From positions 372,001-436,000 of the forward strand of contig CAWGKA010000009.1 in the NCBI GenBank assembly GCA_963823045.1: 64,000 nt of DNA. The letters are read 5' to 3'. Positions 37,881-45,343 of this stretch are shown here, one piece after another. Numbering within the stretch: the stretch's first letter is position 1; each line of letters starts with the position of its first letter. The translations under genes and the position numbers were made by a program. The notes under the pieces were generated by a model that was given only the letters and a program-made list of their open reading frames with translations, was not told the origin of the DNA and ran no database searches. The stretch comes from JADLGL01 sp963823045. GTDB taxonomy: Bacteria > Pseudomonadota > Alphaproteobacteria > Rhizobiales > Kaistiaceae.

Positions 37881-38411
37881 ATGACGGAGTCGCTGCTCTA
37901 TTTCGCTTACGGATCGAACCTCTATTCGCCCCGCCTGCGGTTTCGGGTGCCCGGCTGCCTTGCACTGTGTGTTGCCACCCTGAGCGAATATCAGCTGCGA
38001 TTCCACAAGATCGGCGCTGACGGTACGGCAAAATGCGATGCGTTCCGCACCGGCCGGCGGGAAGACGTAGTCATGGGCGTCGTTTACGAGATTCCCCGGT
38101 TAGAAAAGGCCTTGCTGGACCGGCATGAGGGCCTTGGCCGCGGATATGGTGACGCCGAGGTTGAACTGGCGACGGCCGAAAACGGAGCCATCAATGCGTT
38201 CACCTATGTCGCCTTGCAGGAGGCGATCGATCCAACGCTTCGCCCGTATGGTTGGTACAAGGATTTCGTGCTGAGCGGCGCGGATGAGCACGGCCTTCCC
38301 GAGGACTATGTGGACGCCTTCATTCGTGGCGTGCCGGATCTGGCGGATCCTGATCGTCTGCATGAAGAGCGGCGCCGGGCCGAGGTCGCCTTCGCCGCAA
38401 CCAGCCGCTAG
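37881..38411 (+). CDS. Gamma-glutamylcyclotransferase-like protein
   Basis: This 176-residue protein has the AIG2/GGCT fold. The substrate loop is LLYFAYGSNLYSPRLRFRVP, and the catalytic glutamate is in LLDRHEGLGRGYG. It is followed by INAFTYVALQEAIDPTLRPY and GWYKDFVLSGADEHGLPEDY, as in GGCT proteins that act on gamma-glutamyl compounds. The ATG at 37881 is chosen because the fold begins at once; an in-frame upstream ATG would add an unlikely leader. Confidence 0.85.
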   Translation: MTESLLYFAYGSNLYSPRLRFRVPGCLALCVATLSEYQLRFHKIGADGTAKCDAFRTGRREDVVMGVVYEIPRLEKALLDRHEGLGRGYGDAEVELATAENGAINAFTYVALQEAIDPTLRPYGWYKDFVLSGADEHGLPEDYVDAFIRGVPDLADPDRLHEERRRAEVAFAATSR

Positions 38412-38597
38412 CGTCCTCGTCCGCTTCGGAGGTCGGTGCGCAGGATCGAGCTCACGATCAAATTCACCGTCGGCGGCAATTCGTCAGCCGGCGTCGATGG
38501 TGGGTTGAAGGCCCCGCTGAAGGGCCCGTCACCCTGTCTTCCGGCATCGCGACGCGCTAGCCTCACAGCCGTTCAGTTCCCAAAGCAAGCGACTTGC

Positions 38598-39050
38598 ATG
38601 ACGGTTCTCTATGTCGATGCCGACGCCTGTCCCGTGAAGGACGAGGTGTACCGCGTTGCCGACCGCTACACGTTGGCCGTCTTCGTCGTCGCCAATTCCT
38701 GGATTCGGACGCCGCGCCATGAGCGCGTGAAACTTGTCGTCGTTGATGAAGGGCCGGATGCGGCGGACGATTGGATCGCTGACCGTATCGGGCGCGGCGA
38801 TGTCGCGATCACCGCCGACATTCCGCTCGCCGACCGCGTTCTCAAGGCGGGCGGCGAGGCGGTTCATCCGACCGGGCGGCCGTTCACGCCGGACAGCATT
38901 GGCGGCGCTCTCGCCTCACGAGCCGTTGGCGAGCATCTGCGCTCGATGGGCGAGCTGACGGGCGGGCCGCGTCCCTTCCTTCCGGCCGATCGCTCGCGAT
39001 TCCTGCAGGCGCTCGACGCTGCGGTGCGTCGGGCACAGAGGGCCGGCTAG
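38598..39050 (+). CDS. yaiI: YaiI/YqxD family protein (DUF188)
   Basis: This 150-residue PIN-like protein of unknown function begins MTVLYVDADACPVKDEVYRV, the family hallmark. It has DAADDWIADRIGRGDVAITA and DIPLADRVLKAGGEAVHP. The conserved Asp residues suggest metal binding as in PIN nucleases, without proof of activity. Its stop shares CTAG with the convergent ABC-F gene. Confidence 0.9.
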   Translation: MTVLYVDADACPVKDEVYRVADRYTLAVFVVANSWIRTPRHERVKLVVVDEGPDAADDWIADRIGRGDVAITADIPLADRVLKAGGEAVHPTGRPFTPDSIGGALASRAVGEHLRSMGELTGGPRPFLPADRSRFLQALDAAVRRAQRAG

Positions 39051-40864
39051 CCCTCCAGCTGTTCGCGCAGCTCTTCGAGCCGAAGCCACTCGTTCTCGGC
39101 CTTCTCCAATTCGTCCGACTTGGCGCGATGCCGTTCGGCAATGTCGGCGAGTTCGGCGGGCTTGCCCTGGAAGTGGGCCGGGTCGGCGAGCTTGTCTTCG
39201 AGCGTCTTGATGGCGCTTGTCAGATCATGGATGCGGGCGGGCAGCGTCTTCAGCGCATGCTGTTCGGAGAAGCTGAGCTTGCGGCGGTTGACTTTGCTTG
39301 AGCCTGACCGACCCGATGCCGCGGTCTTCTGCGGCTTCTCCTTCATGGCCACCGCTCGGGCACCGACGCCGCTGCCGCGCTGCGCGATCATGTCGGAATA
39401 GCCGCCGGCATATTCGGTCCAGCGACCGTCGCCCTCCGACATGATGGTCGACGTCACGACGCGGTCGAGGAAATCGCGGTCATGGCTGACGAGGAGGAGC
39501 GTGCCTTCGAAGTCGGCGAGCATCTCCTGGAGCAGGTCCAGCGTCTCAAGATCGAGATCATTGGTCGGCTCGTCGAGAACGAGAAGGTTGGCGCTTGTCG
39601 CGAGGGCGCGCGCGAGCATCAAGCGGCCACGTTCGCCGCCGGACAGCACCTTCACGGGCGAGCGCGCCTGCTCGGGCAGAAACAGGAAATCCTTGAGATA
39701 GCCGATGACGTGCCGCGCCGCGCCGCCGATGATGACGTTGTCGCTGCCGCCGCCGGTCAGCGTGTCGGAAAGCGTCGCCTCCGGGTCGAGCGCGTCGCGC
39801 CGCTGGTCGAGCGTGGCGATATCGAGATTGGTGCCGAGCTTGATGGTACCGCTGTCCGGTGCGAGGTCGCCGGTGAGGAGGCGGATCAGCGTCGTCTTGC
39901 CGGCGCCATTGGCGCCGACGATGCCGACCCGGTCGCCGCGCTCTACCTTGATGGAAAAATCGCGTACTATTGTGCGATTGCCGTAGCTCTTGGCGATGCC
40001 GTCCGCTTCGACCACGAGCTTGCCGGCGAGGCGAATGTCGCCATTGGCGAGGGCGGCATTGCCGATCGGCTGATCGCGGCGGCGGGCAACGCGCTCGGCG
40101 CGCAGCTGATGGAAGTCGGCGAGGCGTTTCTGGTTGCGCTTCCGCCGCGCCGTCACGCCGTAGCGCAGCCAGTCTTCCTCGCGCGCGATCTTGCGATCGA
40201 GCTTGTGGCGCTCGCGTTCCTCTTCTTCCAGCACGGCGTCGCGCCAGGCCTCGAACGCCGCGAATCCCTTGTCGAGCCGGCGGGTGCGGCACCGGTCGAG
40301 CCAGACGGTGGCGTTCGACAGGTTCTGCAGGAAGCGCCGGTCATGGCTGATGATGACCATCGCCGAGCGGAGGCCTTTCAGCATCGCCTCCAGCGTTTCG
40401 ATCAGCGCGAGGTCGAGATGGTTGGTTGGCTCGTCGAGGAGGAGGATGTCCGGCTCGGGCGCCAGCACGCGGGCGAGCGCCGCGCGCCGTGCCTCGCCGC
40501 CGGACAATTGCCTGACGTCCTCGTCGCCGGTGAGGCCGAGATCCTGCAGAACCAGGCGCGCGCGATGCGGATCGTCGGTTGTCGACAGGCCGGCCTCAAC
40601 GAACTCGGCTGTCGTTTTCGCCTCGCCGAAATCCGGCTCCTGCGGCAGGTAGCGGACGGTGGTGCCCGGCTGCAGGAAGCGCGTTCCGGCGTCCGGTTCG
40701 ATGAGTCCGGCCGCGATCTTCAACAACGTCGACTTGCCGGAGCCGTTGCGGCCGACGAGGCACAAGCGCTCATGCGGCCCGACGGACAGCTCCGCCTCCT
40801 CGAGGAGCGGCGACTGGCCGAAGCGGAGCTGGATGTTCTGAAGCAGGAGAAGGGGCGGTGCCAT
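39047..40864 (-). CDS. ABC-F family ATPase (Uup-like)
   Basis: This 605-residue soluble protein has two ABC domains and no membrane segment. Walker A sequences are VGRNGSGKST and VGANGAGKTT, and signatures are LSGGEARRAALARVL and LSGGERGRLMLARAL. Walker B sequences are LLLDEPTNHLDL and LVLDEPTNDLDL. An inter-domain linker of charged residues (KLDRKIAREEDWLRYG) and a C-terminal coiled coil (HALKTLPARIHDLTSAIKTL) match Uup. ABC-F proteins act on ribosomes; Uup also affects DNA branch stability. It is intact. Confidence 0.92.
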   Translation of the reverse strand: MAPPLLLLQNIQLRFGQSPLLEEAELSVGPHERLCLVGRNGSGKSTLLKIAAGLIEPDAGTRFLQPGTTVRYLPQEPDFGEAKTTAEFVEAGLSTTDDPHRARLVLQDLGLTGDEDVRQLSGGEARRAALARVLAPEPDILLLDEPTNHLDLALIETLEAMLKGLRSAMVIISHDRRFLQNLSNATVWLDRCRTRRLDKGFAAFEAWRDAVLEEEERERHKLDRKIAREEDWLRYGVTARRKRNQKRLADFHQLRAERVARRRDQPIGNAALANGDIRLAGKLVVEADGIAKSYGNRTIVRDFSIKVERGDRVGIVGANGAGKTTLIRLLTGDLAPDSGTIKLGTNLDIATLDQRRDALDPEATLSDTLTGGGSDNVIIGGAARHVIGYLKDFLFLPEQARSPVKVLSGGERGRLMLARALATSANLLVLDEPTNDLDLETLDLLQEMLADFEGTLLLVSHDRDFLDRVVTSTIMSEGDGRWTEYAGGYSDMIAQRGSGVGARAVAMKEKPQKTAASGRSGSSKVNRRKLSFSEQHALKTLPARIHDLTSAIKTLEDKLADPAHFQGKPAELADIAERHRAKSDELEKAENEWLRLEELREQLEG

Positions 40865-40909
40865 TGATGTCTGTCTTGTATCCTGCGGATGCAGGCGTGG
40901 CCTAGCCTT

Positions 40910-41272
40910 TCAGCTCCGCAGGATCTTCTCCATAGCCTTGCCCTTCGCCAACTCGTCGACCAGCTTGTCGAGGTAGCGGATGCCCTGCATGGTCGGCTCT
41001 TCGATGTCCTCAACGCGGACGCCGCAGATCACGCCCTTGATGAGTGCGCGTGATGGGTTGAGGTTGGCTTTGGCGAGGAACGTCTCGAAGTCGGTCTTTG
41101 CGCTTATGTGAGCCTCAAGCGCCGACTGATCGTATCCTGTCAGCCAACGGATGACTTCGTCGACCTCGGCCTTGGTCCGCCCCTTCTTCTCCGCCTTCTT
41201 GACGTAGAGCGGGTAAACGCTCGCAAAGCTCATCTTGTAGATTCGCGGCGTCGCCATCTTCGAGTTGCCCAT
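40910..41272 (-). CDS. DUF2200 family protein
   Basis: This 120-residue cytoplasmic protein of unknown function contains RIYKMSFASVYPLYVKKAEK, GRTKAEVDEVIRWLTGYD and GVICGVRVEDIEEP, all conserved across the family. The start could be 41272 (MGNSK) or 41257 (MATPR); the second matches most homologues. It lies 45 bp from the ABC-F gene on the same strand. Confidence 0.85.
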   Translation of the reverse strand: MGNSKMATPRIYKMSFASVYPLYVKKAEKKGRTKAEVDEVIRWLTGYDQSALEAHISAKTDFETFLAKANLNPSRALIKGVICGVRVEDIEEPTMQGIRYLDKLVDELAKGKAMEKILRS

Positions 41273-41382
41273 TCCGATGCGGCCTTTCCTCTCGCTAGGC
41301 AGGCGCGCTGTCAACATTTGCCGCGACGCCGGGATGCAAGTCGACCTCTGTGGCGAGGATTGCCCGATGTGACGTTGACGAT

Positions 41383-41410
41383 GCCCCGCTTCGGCGGGGC
41401 CCTTTTCTTT
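41383..41410 (+). terminator. Rho-independent terminator-like hairpin
   Basis: GCCCCGC and GCGGGGC pair around TTCG (extra C on the 3' side), followed by TTTTCTTT on the plus strand. It lies upstream of the secreted protein gene at 41520 and downstream of no plus-strand gene in the last 2 kb, so it may insulate read-through or act as an attenuator. Confidence 0.5.
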
Positions 41411-41519
41411 CCCGCATATCGCTCCGTCTGTCAGCTTGCTGTCAGCCTGTCCGGTCATCACTGGACGGGAAGGTGCAGCAAGCCTTCAACATCGAGGCGA
41501 AAGGGATGGGGGAAGAACG

Positions 41520-41948
41520 ATGTTCAAGAAGGCCTTGGCAGCTTTTTCAGTCGCCGGCGCGCTCGCTTTGCTTCCGCCGTCCGCCCTGGCGGCGGGCAAT
41601 CTCGCTTCGCTCCCAACCGAGCTTGACCTGCACGTCGATGGGGCCGCGCTGACATTCTCGCAGACGGAGTTCGAGCTTGAGACCGGCAAGTACTACAAGC
41701 TGGTGCTGAGCAGCGACGGCCTTGAGCAGGTCGACCTCAAGGCTCCCGATCTGTGGGAGAACTCCTGGATCAATCAAGTCGAGATCAATGACGTCGACGT
41801 CTATCTGAAGGACAGCAATTTCCACATCGGTTTCGACAATGAAGGCGAGGCGGCGATCTTCTTCGTCCCGCTCCGGCCCGGCAACTATCAGCTATACGCC
41901 GACGGTTTTCAGGAGCGCGGCCTCGTCGCCACCTTCATCGTTCGCTGA
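41520..41948 (+). CDS. Small secreted protein, cupredoxin-like size
   Basis: The protein has 142 residues. The signal peptide MFKKALAAFSVAGALALLPP is cleaved near ALA-AG. The mature part is acidic and beta-rich (ALTFSQTEFELETGKYYKLV, DLWENSWINQVEINDVDVYL, IFFVPLRPGNYQLYADGFQE). The GxY and F-E-ETGK-YYKL spacing resembles periplasmic copper-binding cupredoxin-like proteins, but no complete Cys-His-Met metal site is seen. It is the last gene left of the tRNA-Gly repeat region. Confidence 0.7.
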   Translation: MFKKALAAFSVAGALALLPPSALAAGNLASLPTELDLHVDGAALTFSQTEFELETGKYYKLVLSSDGLEQVDLKAPDLWENSWINQVEINDVDVYLKDSNFHIGFDNEGEAAIFFVPLRPGNYQLYADGFQERGLVATFIVR

Positions 41949-41965
41949 GGCTGAAGCGCCTGTTG

Positions 41966-42162
41966 AGCTGTAACCCGAGCGCCCGTTTCGGGCCCTTCGC
42001 GGCGCGCGTTCACGCCTCGTTTCCGAGGCCGTTATGCCCTCAGAAACCGCGTTTTCCAACGGGCCTCACACCCTCAGAAACCGCTGTCTTCCGCACAATG
42101 TGCCAATCGGAAGATTTGGAGCGGGCGATGGGATTCGAACCCACGACCCCAACCTTGGCAAA
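41966..42162. repeat. tRNA-Gly-derived repeat, copy 1 (attachment-site scar)
   Basis: Positions 42117-42162 repeat the 3' half of tRNA-Gly(GCC) from CCA to the anticodon loop. The preceding 150 bp match the flank of copies 2 and 3 with a roughly 35-bp insertion made by duplication of CCCTCAGAAACCGC. It lacks the tRNA 5' half, so it is not a tRNA gene. It marks the far end of an earlier or smaller integration at the same target. Confidence 0.75.
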
Positions 42163-42209
42163 GTTGCTGCGGGGGTGTCATACTTGGGCCGCGTAGAGGG
42201 TCCTTCGTC

Positions 42210-42671
42210 GTGACGGCAAAGTCAGTCTCGTTCCATACAAGAGTCTCTTCATTCGGCAACAACACTGGCATTGAGGTGCCGCCCAAGCTCATCGACGAAC
42301 TTGGCAGGGGCAAACGACCAAGCGTCGTCGTGGACGTCAACGGCTATCAATATCGAAACACGATTGGAGTTATGGGGGGCAAGTATCTGGTGAGCGTCAG
42401 TGCTGCTGTCCGCAACGAGACGGGTCTCTCAGGCGGCGATCCAGTTCATGTGACGCTAACGCTCGCGGAGGGCCCTCGACCTGTCCAGATGGCGGAGGAT
42501 TTCAAAGCCGCCTTGGATGGTTCTCCTGCTGCAGCGGCGTTCTTCGTCAGGCTGTCCAATAGTCTCCAGCGATACCATGTCGACAATGTCAATGAAGCGA
42601 AGACCGACGAGACACGCCGGCGTCGCATCGACAAGGCGATCGCGCTCTTTGAAGCCGGTAAGAAACGCTGA
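42210..42671 (+). CDS. DUF1905 / YdeI-OmpD-associated protein
   Basis: This 153-residue protein begins with GTG. The N-terminal DUF1905 beta-barrel-like domain (about 5-95) has SSFGNNTGIEVPPKLIDELG, RPSVVVDVNGYQYRNTIGVM and GLSGGDPVHVTLTL. The C-terminal YdeI-type helical tail (about 100-150) has FVRLSNSLQRYHVDNVNEAK and TRRRRIDKAIALFEAGKKR. The function is unknown. It is the only gene between repeat copies 1 and 2, so it is either a passenger of a 0.7-kb element or the residue of a larger one. Confidence 0.85.
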   Translation: MTAKSVSFHTRVSSFGNNTGIEVPPKLIDELGRGKRPSVVVDVNGYQYRNTIGVMGGKYLVSVSAAVRNETGLSGGDPVHVTLTLAEGPRPVQMAEDFKAALDGSPAAAAFFVRLSNSLQRYHVDNVNEAKTDETRRRRIDKAIALFEAGKKR

Positions 42672-42707
42672 ACGCCGGGCCTTTTCATTTTGGCCGATCG
42701 CTCGTGC

Positions 42708-42881
42708 GTGTAACCGCGCTGTAACCACGGGCCCATTTCGGCCTCTCTGAGGCGCGCGTTCACGCCTCGTTTCCGAGGCCGTTATGCCCTCAGAAACCGC
42801 GGTCTTCCGCCACTTTGTGCCAATCGGAAGATTTGGAGCGGGCGATGGGATTCGAACCCACGACCCCAACCTTGGCAAGGT
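42708..42881. repeat. tRNA-Gly-derived direct repeat, copy 2 (left attachment site of the island)
   Basis: Positions 42834-42881 are the tRNA-Gly 3' half up to the anticodon stem. Positions 42708-42833 are nearly identical to 54431-54558, including GCGCGTTCACGCCTCG and CCACTTTGTGCCAATCGG. Identity with copy 3 ends inside the anticodon stem at CAAGGT. Doubled CTGTAACC words at 42708-42730 may be integrase arm sites. Confidence 0.85.
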
Positions 42882-43219
42882 GGAAATTGCCGCGTCCGCG
42901 GGGTGAAGCGCAGTGCGCTGGAGTAAGCCGCAATGCGCCGGAGTTCGCGAGACGACGCGGCCTCTCAAACTGTCGGATAGCGAAACCGCAGTGAACTTCG
43001 TCACACCAGAGCGAACTGCGGCGGATTCCAGAAACTGTAACCGAGCTGCAACCGAGGCAGCGAGCCGACGAGCCCTTCAAGCGAACCGCAATCACGCGGT
43101 CACGACCCCTCCATGCAGACAGTCGACGGTGTGCCACGCGGCAACAAACTCGACTGCCCTCCGTGCGAGTTGTTGCTTGTCGATCAATCCCGATCGACGA
43201 CAACAACGGAGAAGTAGTG
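42882..43219. other. Non-coding left end of the island
   Basis: These 338 bp between the left attachment site and the first island gene hold no supported gene. Two 15-bp imperfect direct repeats (CGCAGTGCGCTGGAG at 42909 and CGCAATGCGCCGGAG at 42929) and a CTGTAACC word near 43033 could be recombination-protein sites. The promoter of the secreted protein at 43220 should lie in the last 100 bp. Confidence 0.4.
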
Positions 43220-43583
43220 ATGAACGCCATGAAGAAGACTGCAATTGCGCTTGCCGCCGGCGTGGGTGTTGCTCTCGCATCGCTCCCCGCCTTTGCGGAT
43301 GATCTGTGGTATGAGTATGTCGCTCCGTACGGGACAAACACCGCCGGAATGACGCTCTGCGGCTACGCAATCGAACTGACCGTCATGGGTAACGGTTGGA
43401 CCGACCTCGACTACGAACTGTACAATAACCGCGGGCAGCTCGTGTACTACAACTACCAGTGGGACGACTACATGCACACGGTCGTCTATCGCAACAACGC
43501 TGGATGCGAAGTCCTACACGCTCTATATCGACAATCTGGGTGGATATCAGAACAACGCCCAGGTCACGCTGTGGGATTTGTGA
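43220..43583 (+). CDS. Small secreted aromatic-rich protein, one frameshift
   Basis: The protein has 120 residues after repair. The signal peptide MNAMKKTAIALAAGVGVALA is cleaved after AFA. The mature chain is rich in Tyr and Asn (LWYEYVAPYGTNTAGMTLCG, DLDYELYNNRGQLVYYNYQW). One extra G near 43509 hides the true end; repaired it reads NNAGCKSYTLYIDNLGGYQN and stops at 43583. Two cysteines (TLCGY and AGCKS) may form a disulphide. I do not recognise the family. GGAGAAG supports the start. It is the first gene of the island. Confidence 0.65.
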
Positions 43584-43694
43584 GTTGGATTGGCAAAGGA
43601 GACCCATCGGGCCTCCTTTGCCTACCCTCCGTGGTCAAATCCCGCGTGCCGCGCTTCCTGCGTCGACCAGATTCCTTTCTATGCGAGGGCCGAT

Positions 43695-44389
43695 ATGCCG
43701 GGAAATCGCGAACTACTGAAGTAACCCAACTGATCAAGAGCTGTGTGCTGTTTCGAGATCTTGAGCTGGAAGATGTCGCGACGCTGGCCATATACGCGCA
43801 TCGGCGCAGCTATGATCCCGGCGAGCCGATATTCAATGCGGGGGATCCCGGCGAAAGCCTGATGGGCATTCTTGCGGGCGTCGTTCGTATTACACGGCCG
43901 ACGGTCGAGGGGGAAGAACTCGTCGTCGCCGACTTCAGCATCGGAGACATATTTGGCGAAGTAGCAATTCTGGACGGTGGCGGCCGCTCGGCGGACGCTA
44001 TCGCCCTGACGAAATGCGAGCTTGTTGTTCTCGAGCGGCGTGACCTCATACCATTCCTGCAAGAACGACCAAATCTATGTATCAACCTACTGAAGCTACT
44101 TTGTGGTAAGCTGCGTCTCGCGGACCAAAGAACGTCAGACTTTGCTTTCCTGCAGATGTCGGAGCGCTTGGCAAAGGCACTGTTGGAACGAGCGGGCCTG
44201 CCAAGAGAAGGCGTCCATCAAGGCAAGATATCGCTGACACAGGGTGAACTTGCGAAGATCGTCGGAGGCACGCGGTGGAACGTCAACAGACAGCTGCGCG
44301 AGTGGCAACGTCGTGGGATCGTCGACATGCAGCGCGGTTGGATCATGATCTTGGACAGGTCCCGGCTTGCCGAGCAGACCGGCGGCTGA
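43695..44389 (+). CDS. Crp/Fnr family transcriptional regulator (start uncertain)
   Basis: The protein has about 230 residues. The cNMP-binding domain (about 15-130) has SYDPGEPIFNAGDPGESLMG and FSIGDIFGEVAILDGGGRSA, close to the phosphate-binding cassette of Crp. A dimer helix follows, then a winged HTH with ISLTQGELAKIVGGTRWNVN and RQLREWQRRGIVDMQRGW. The frame is certain from about 43720. The ATG at 43695 gives MPGNRELL and needs a one-base correction near 43715 to join it. It is followed closely by DUF6950. Because a cyclase-like protein is encoded 1 kb away, it could sense that product. Confidence 0.8.
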
Positions 44390-44468
44390 CGACCTAACGG
44401 ATGGGGCCCGCCGGCAATCCCCGACGGGATACACTGAGAGAACCCCGCGAAGCGCGATGGAGGGGGCT

Positions 44469-44873
44469 ATGAGGGTTGAGGGCTGGGAAGCGAACCTTGA
44501 CCGGTTGCTCGGCGAGTACAAAGAAGCCGGCTTCGATCGCGGCACGCGCGACTGCCTGTGGTTCGCCCTCGATGTCGTCCACGTTGTGACCGGACGCGAG
44601 CTTTATCCCGAAGAGCGGGGTTCCTACACCAATCTAGCCGAAGGTGCCGAGCGGCTGCGAGCCCGAGGCTTTCGCAATACGCATGATGTCATCGCGGCCA
44701 ATTGCGATGAGATTCCCGTGGCAGACGCGCGCACCGGTGATCTCGGCGTGGCACCCGCGAAGGGTGGTCCGACCTTGGTGGTGTTTCGCGGCGGAGAGGT
44801 CCTCGGACTAACGCAACGAGGGCTGACAACGATGCCCAGGGAACATGCCACGCGAGCCTTCCGGGTGGAATGA
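44469..44873 (+). CDS. DUF6950 family (phage-type) protein
   Basis: The protein has 134 residues. It begins VEGWEANLDRLLGEYKEAGF, with GTRDCLWFALDVVHVVTGRE (Cys near a helix as in NlpC/P60-like folds) and ARTGDLGVAPAKGGPTLVVF. It ends LTTMPREHATRAFRVE. DUF6950 is usually found in prophage tail-gene neighbourhoods. Here it stands alone with no tail genes, so it is a stray phage gene in the island. GGAGGGGG precedes the start. Confidence 0.7.
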   Translation: MRVEGWEANLDRLLGEYKEAGFDRGTRDCLWFALDVVHVVTGRELYPEERGSYTNLAEGAERLRARGFRNTHDVIAANCDEIPVADARTGDLGVAPAKGGPTLVVFRGGEVLGLTQRGLTTMPREHATRAFRVE

Positions 44874-45037
44874 AGCGAGGCTAAAGGTTAGGTCGATGCC
44901 GACCATACGGGAGAATTGGTGCAGCATTGCCTGAAACTCAGATCAATTGCTGGCTCTGGGCGTTGCATGTATAGTCCGTTCTGTCTACAACGTTCCGATC
45001 GGACCTAGCACAGTGAAACGGGCCTTGGAGGGACAAA

Positions 45038-45322
45038 ATGACTAGTGTAAGGGACGCTTTCATTCAGAAGATGACGGACGACAACGAGGTCGACTTCCGA
45101 ACAACTGTGACGTCGGGAAATGAGGACGACATTGGGGTGTTGGTCAATGACAGTTCGTCGCTATTCGCCAACCTTGATGGCAACTTCAAGCCGCTCATCA
45201 TTCAGGCGATGGTTGAACTAGGCACGCTGGATTTCGAATCGCAGCCGCAGAACGGCGCTTGGGATGCGCTGGAGACGCTGTGGCTGTCGCTCGACGAGGA
45301 TACGCATCGCTTTATATGCTAG
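45038..45322 (+). CDS. Small acidic protein of unknown function
   Basis: This 94-residue protein has a good GGAGGGAC ribosome-binding site. It is soluble and acidic (DDNEVDFRTTVTSGNEDDIG) with predicted helices (NLDGNFKPLIIQAMVELGTL, WDALETLWLSLDEDTHRFI). There is no signal peptide. It converges on the cyclase-like gene, 22 bp from its end. I do not recognise it. Confidence 0.6.
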   Translation: MTSVRDAFIQKMTDDNEVDFRTTVTSGNEDDIGVLVNDSSSLFANLDGNFKPLIIQAMVELGTLDFESQPQNGAWDALETLWLSLDEDTHRFIC

Positions 45323-45343
45323 CCCTTAAGATGAAACGACCGG

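Noticed and set aside
39482..40867. A 461-codon plus-strand frame over the ABC-F gene
   Set aside because: It mirrors GC-rich codons of the ABC-F ATPase, whose motifs are all on the minus strand. Similar long shadows at 23304-24557 and 55457-56734 were dropped for the same reason.
42117..42162. Possible tRNA-Gly gene
   Set aside because: Only the 3' half is present. No D-arm or acceptor 5' strand follows, so it is an integration scar; the same holds for 42834-42881.
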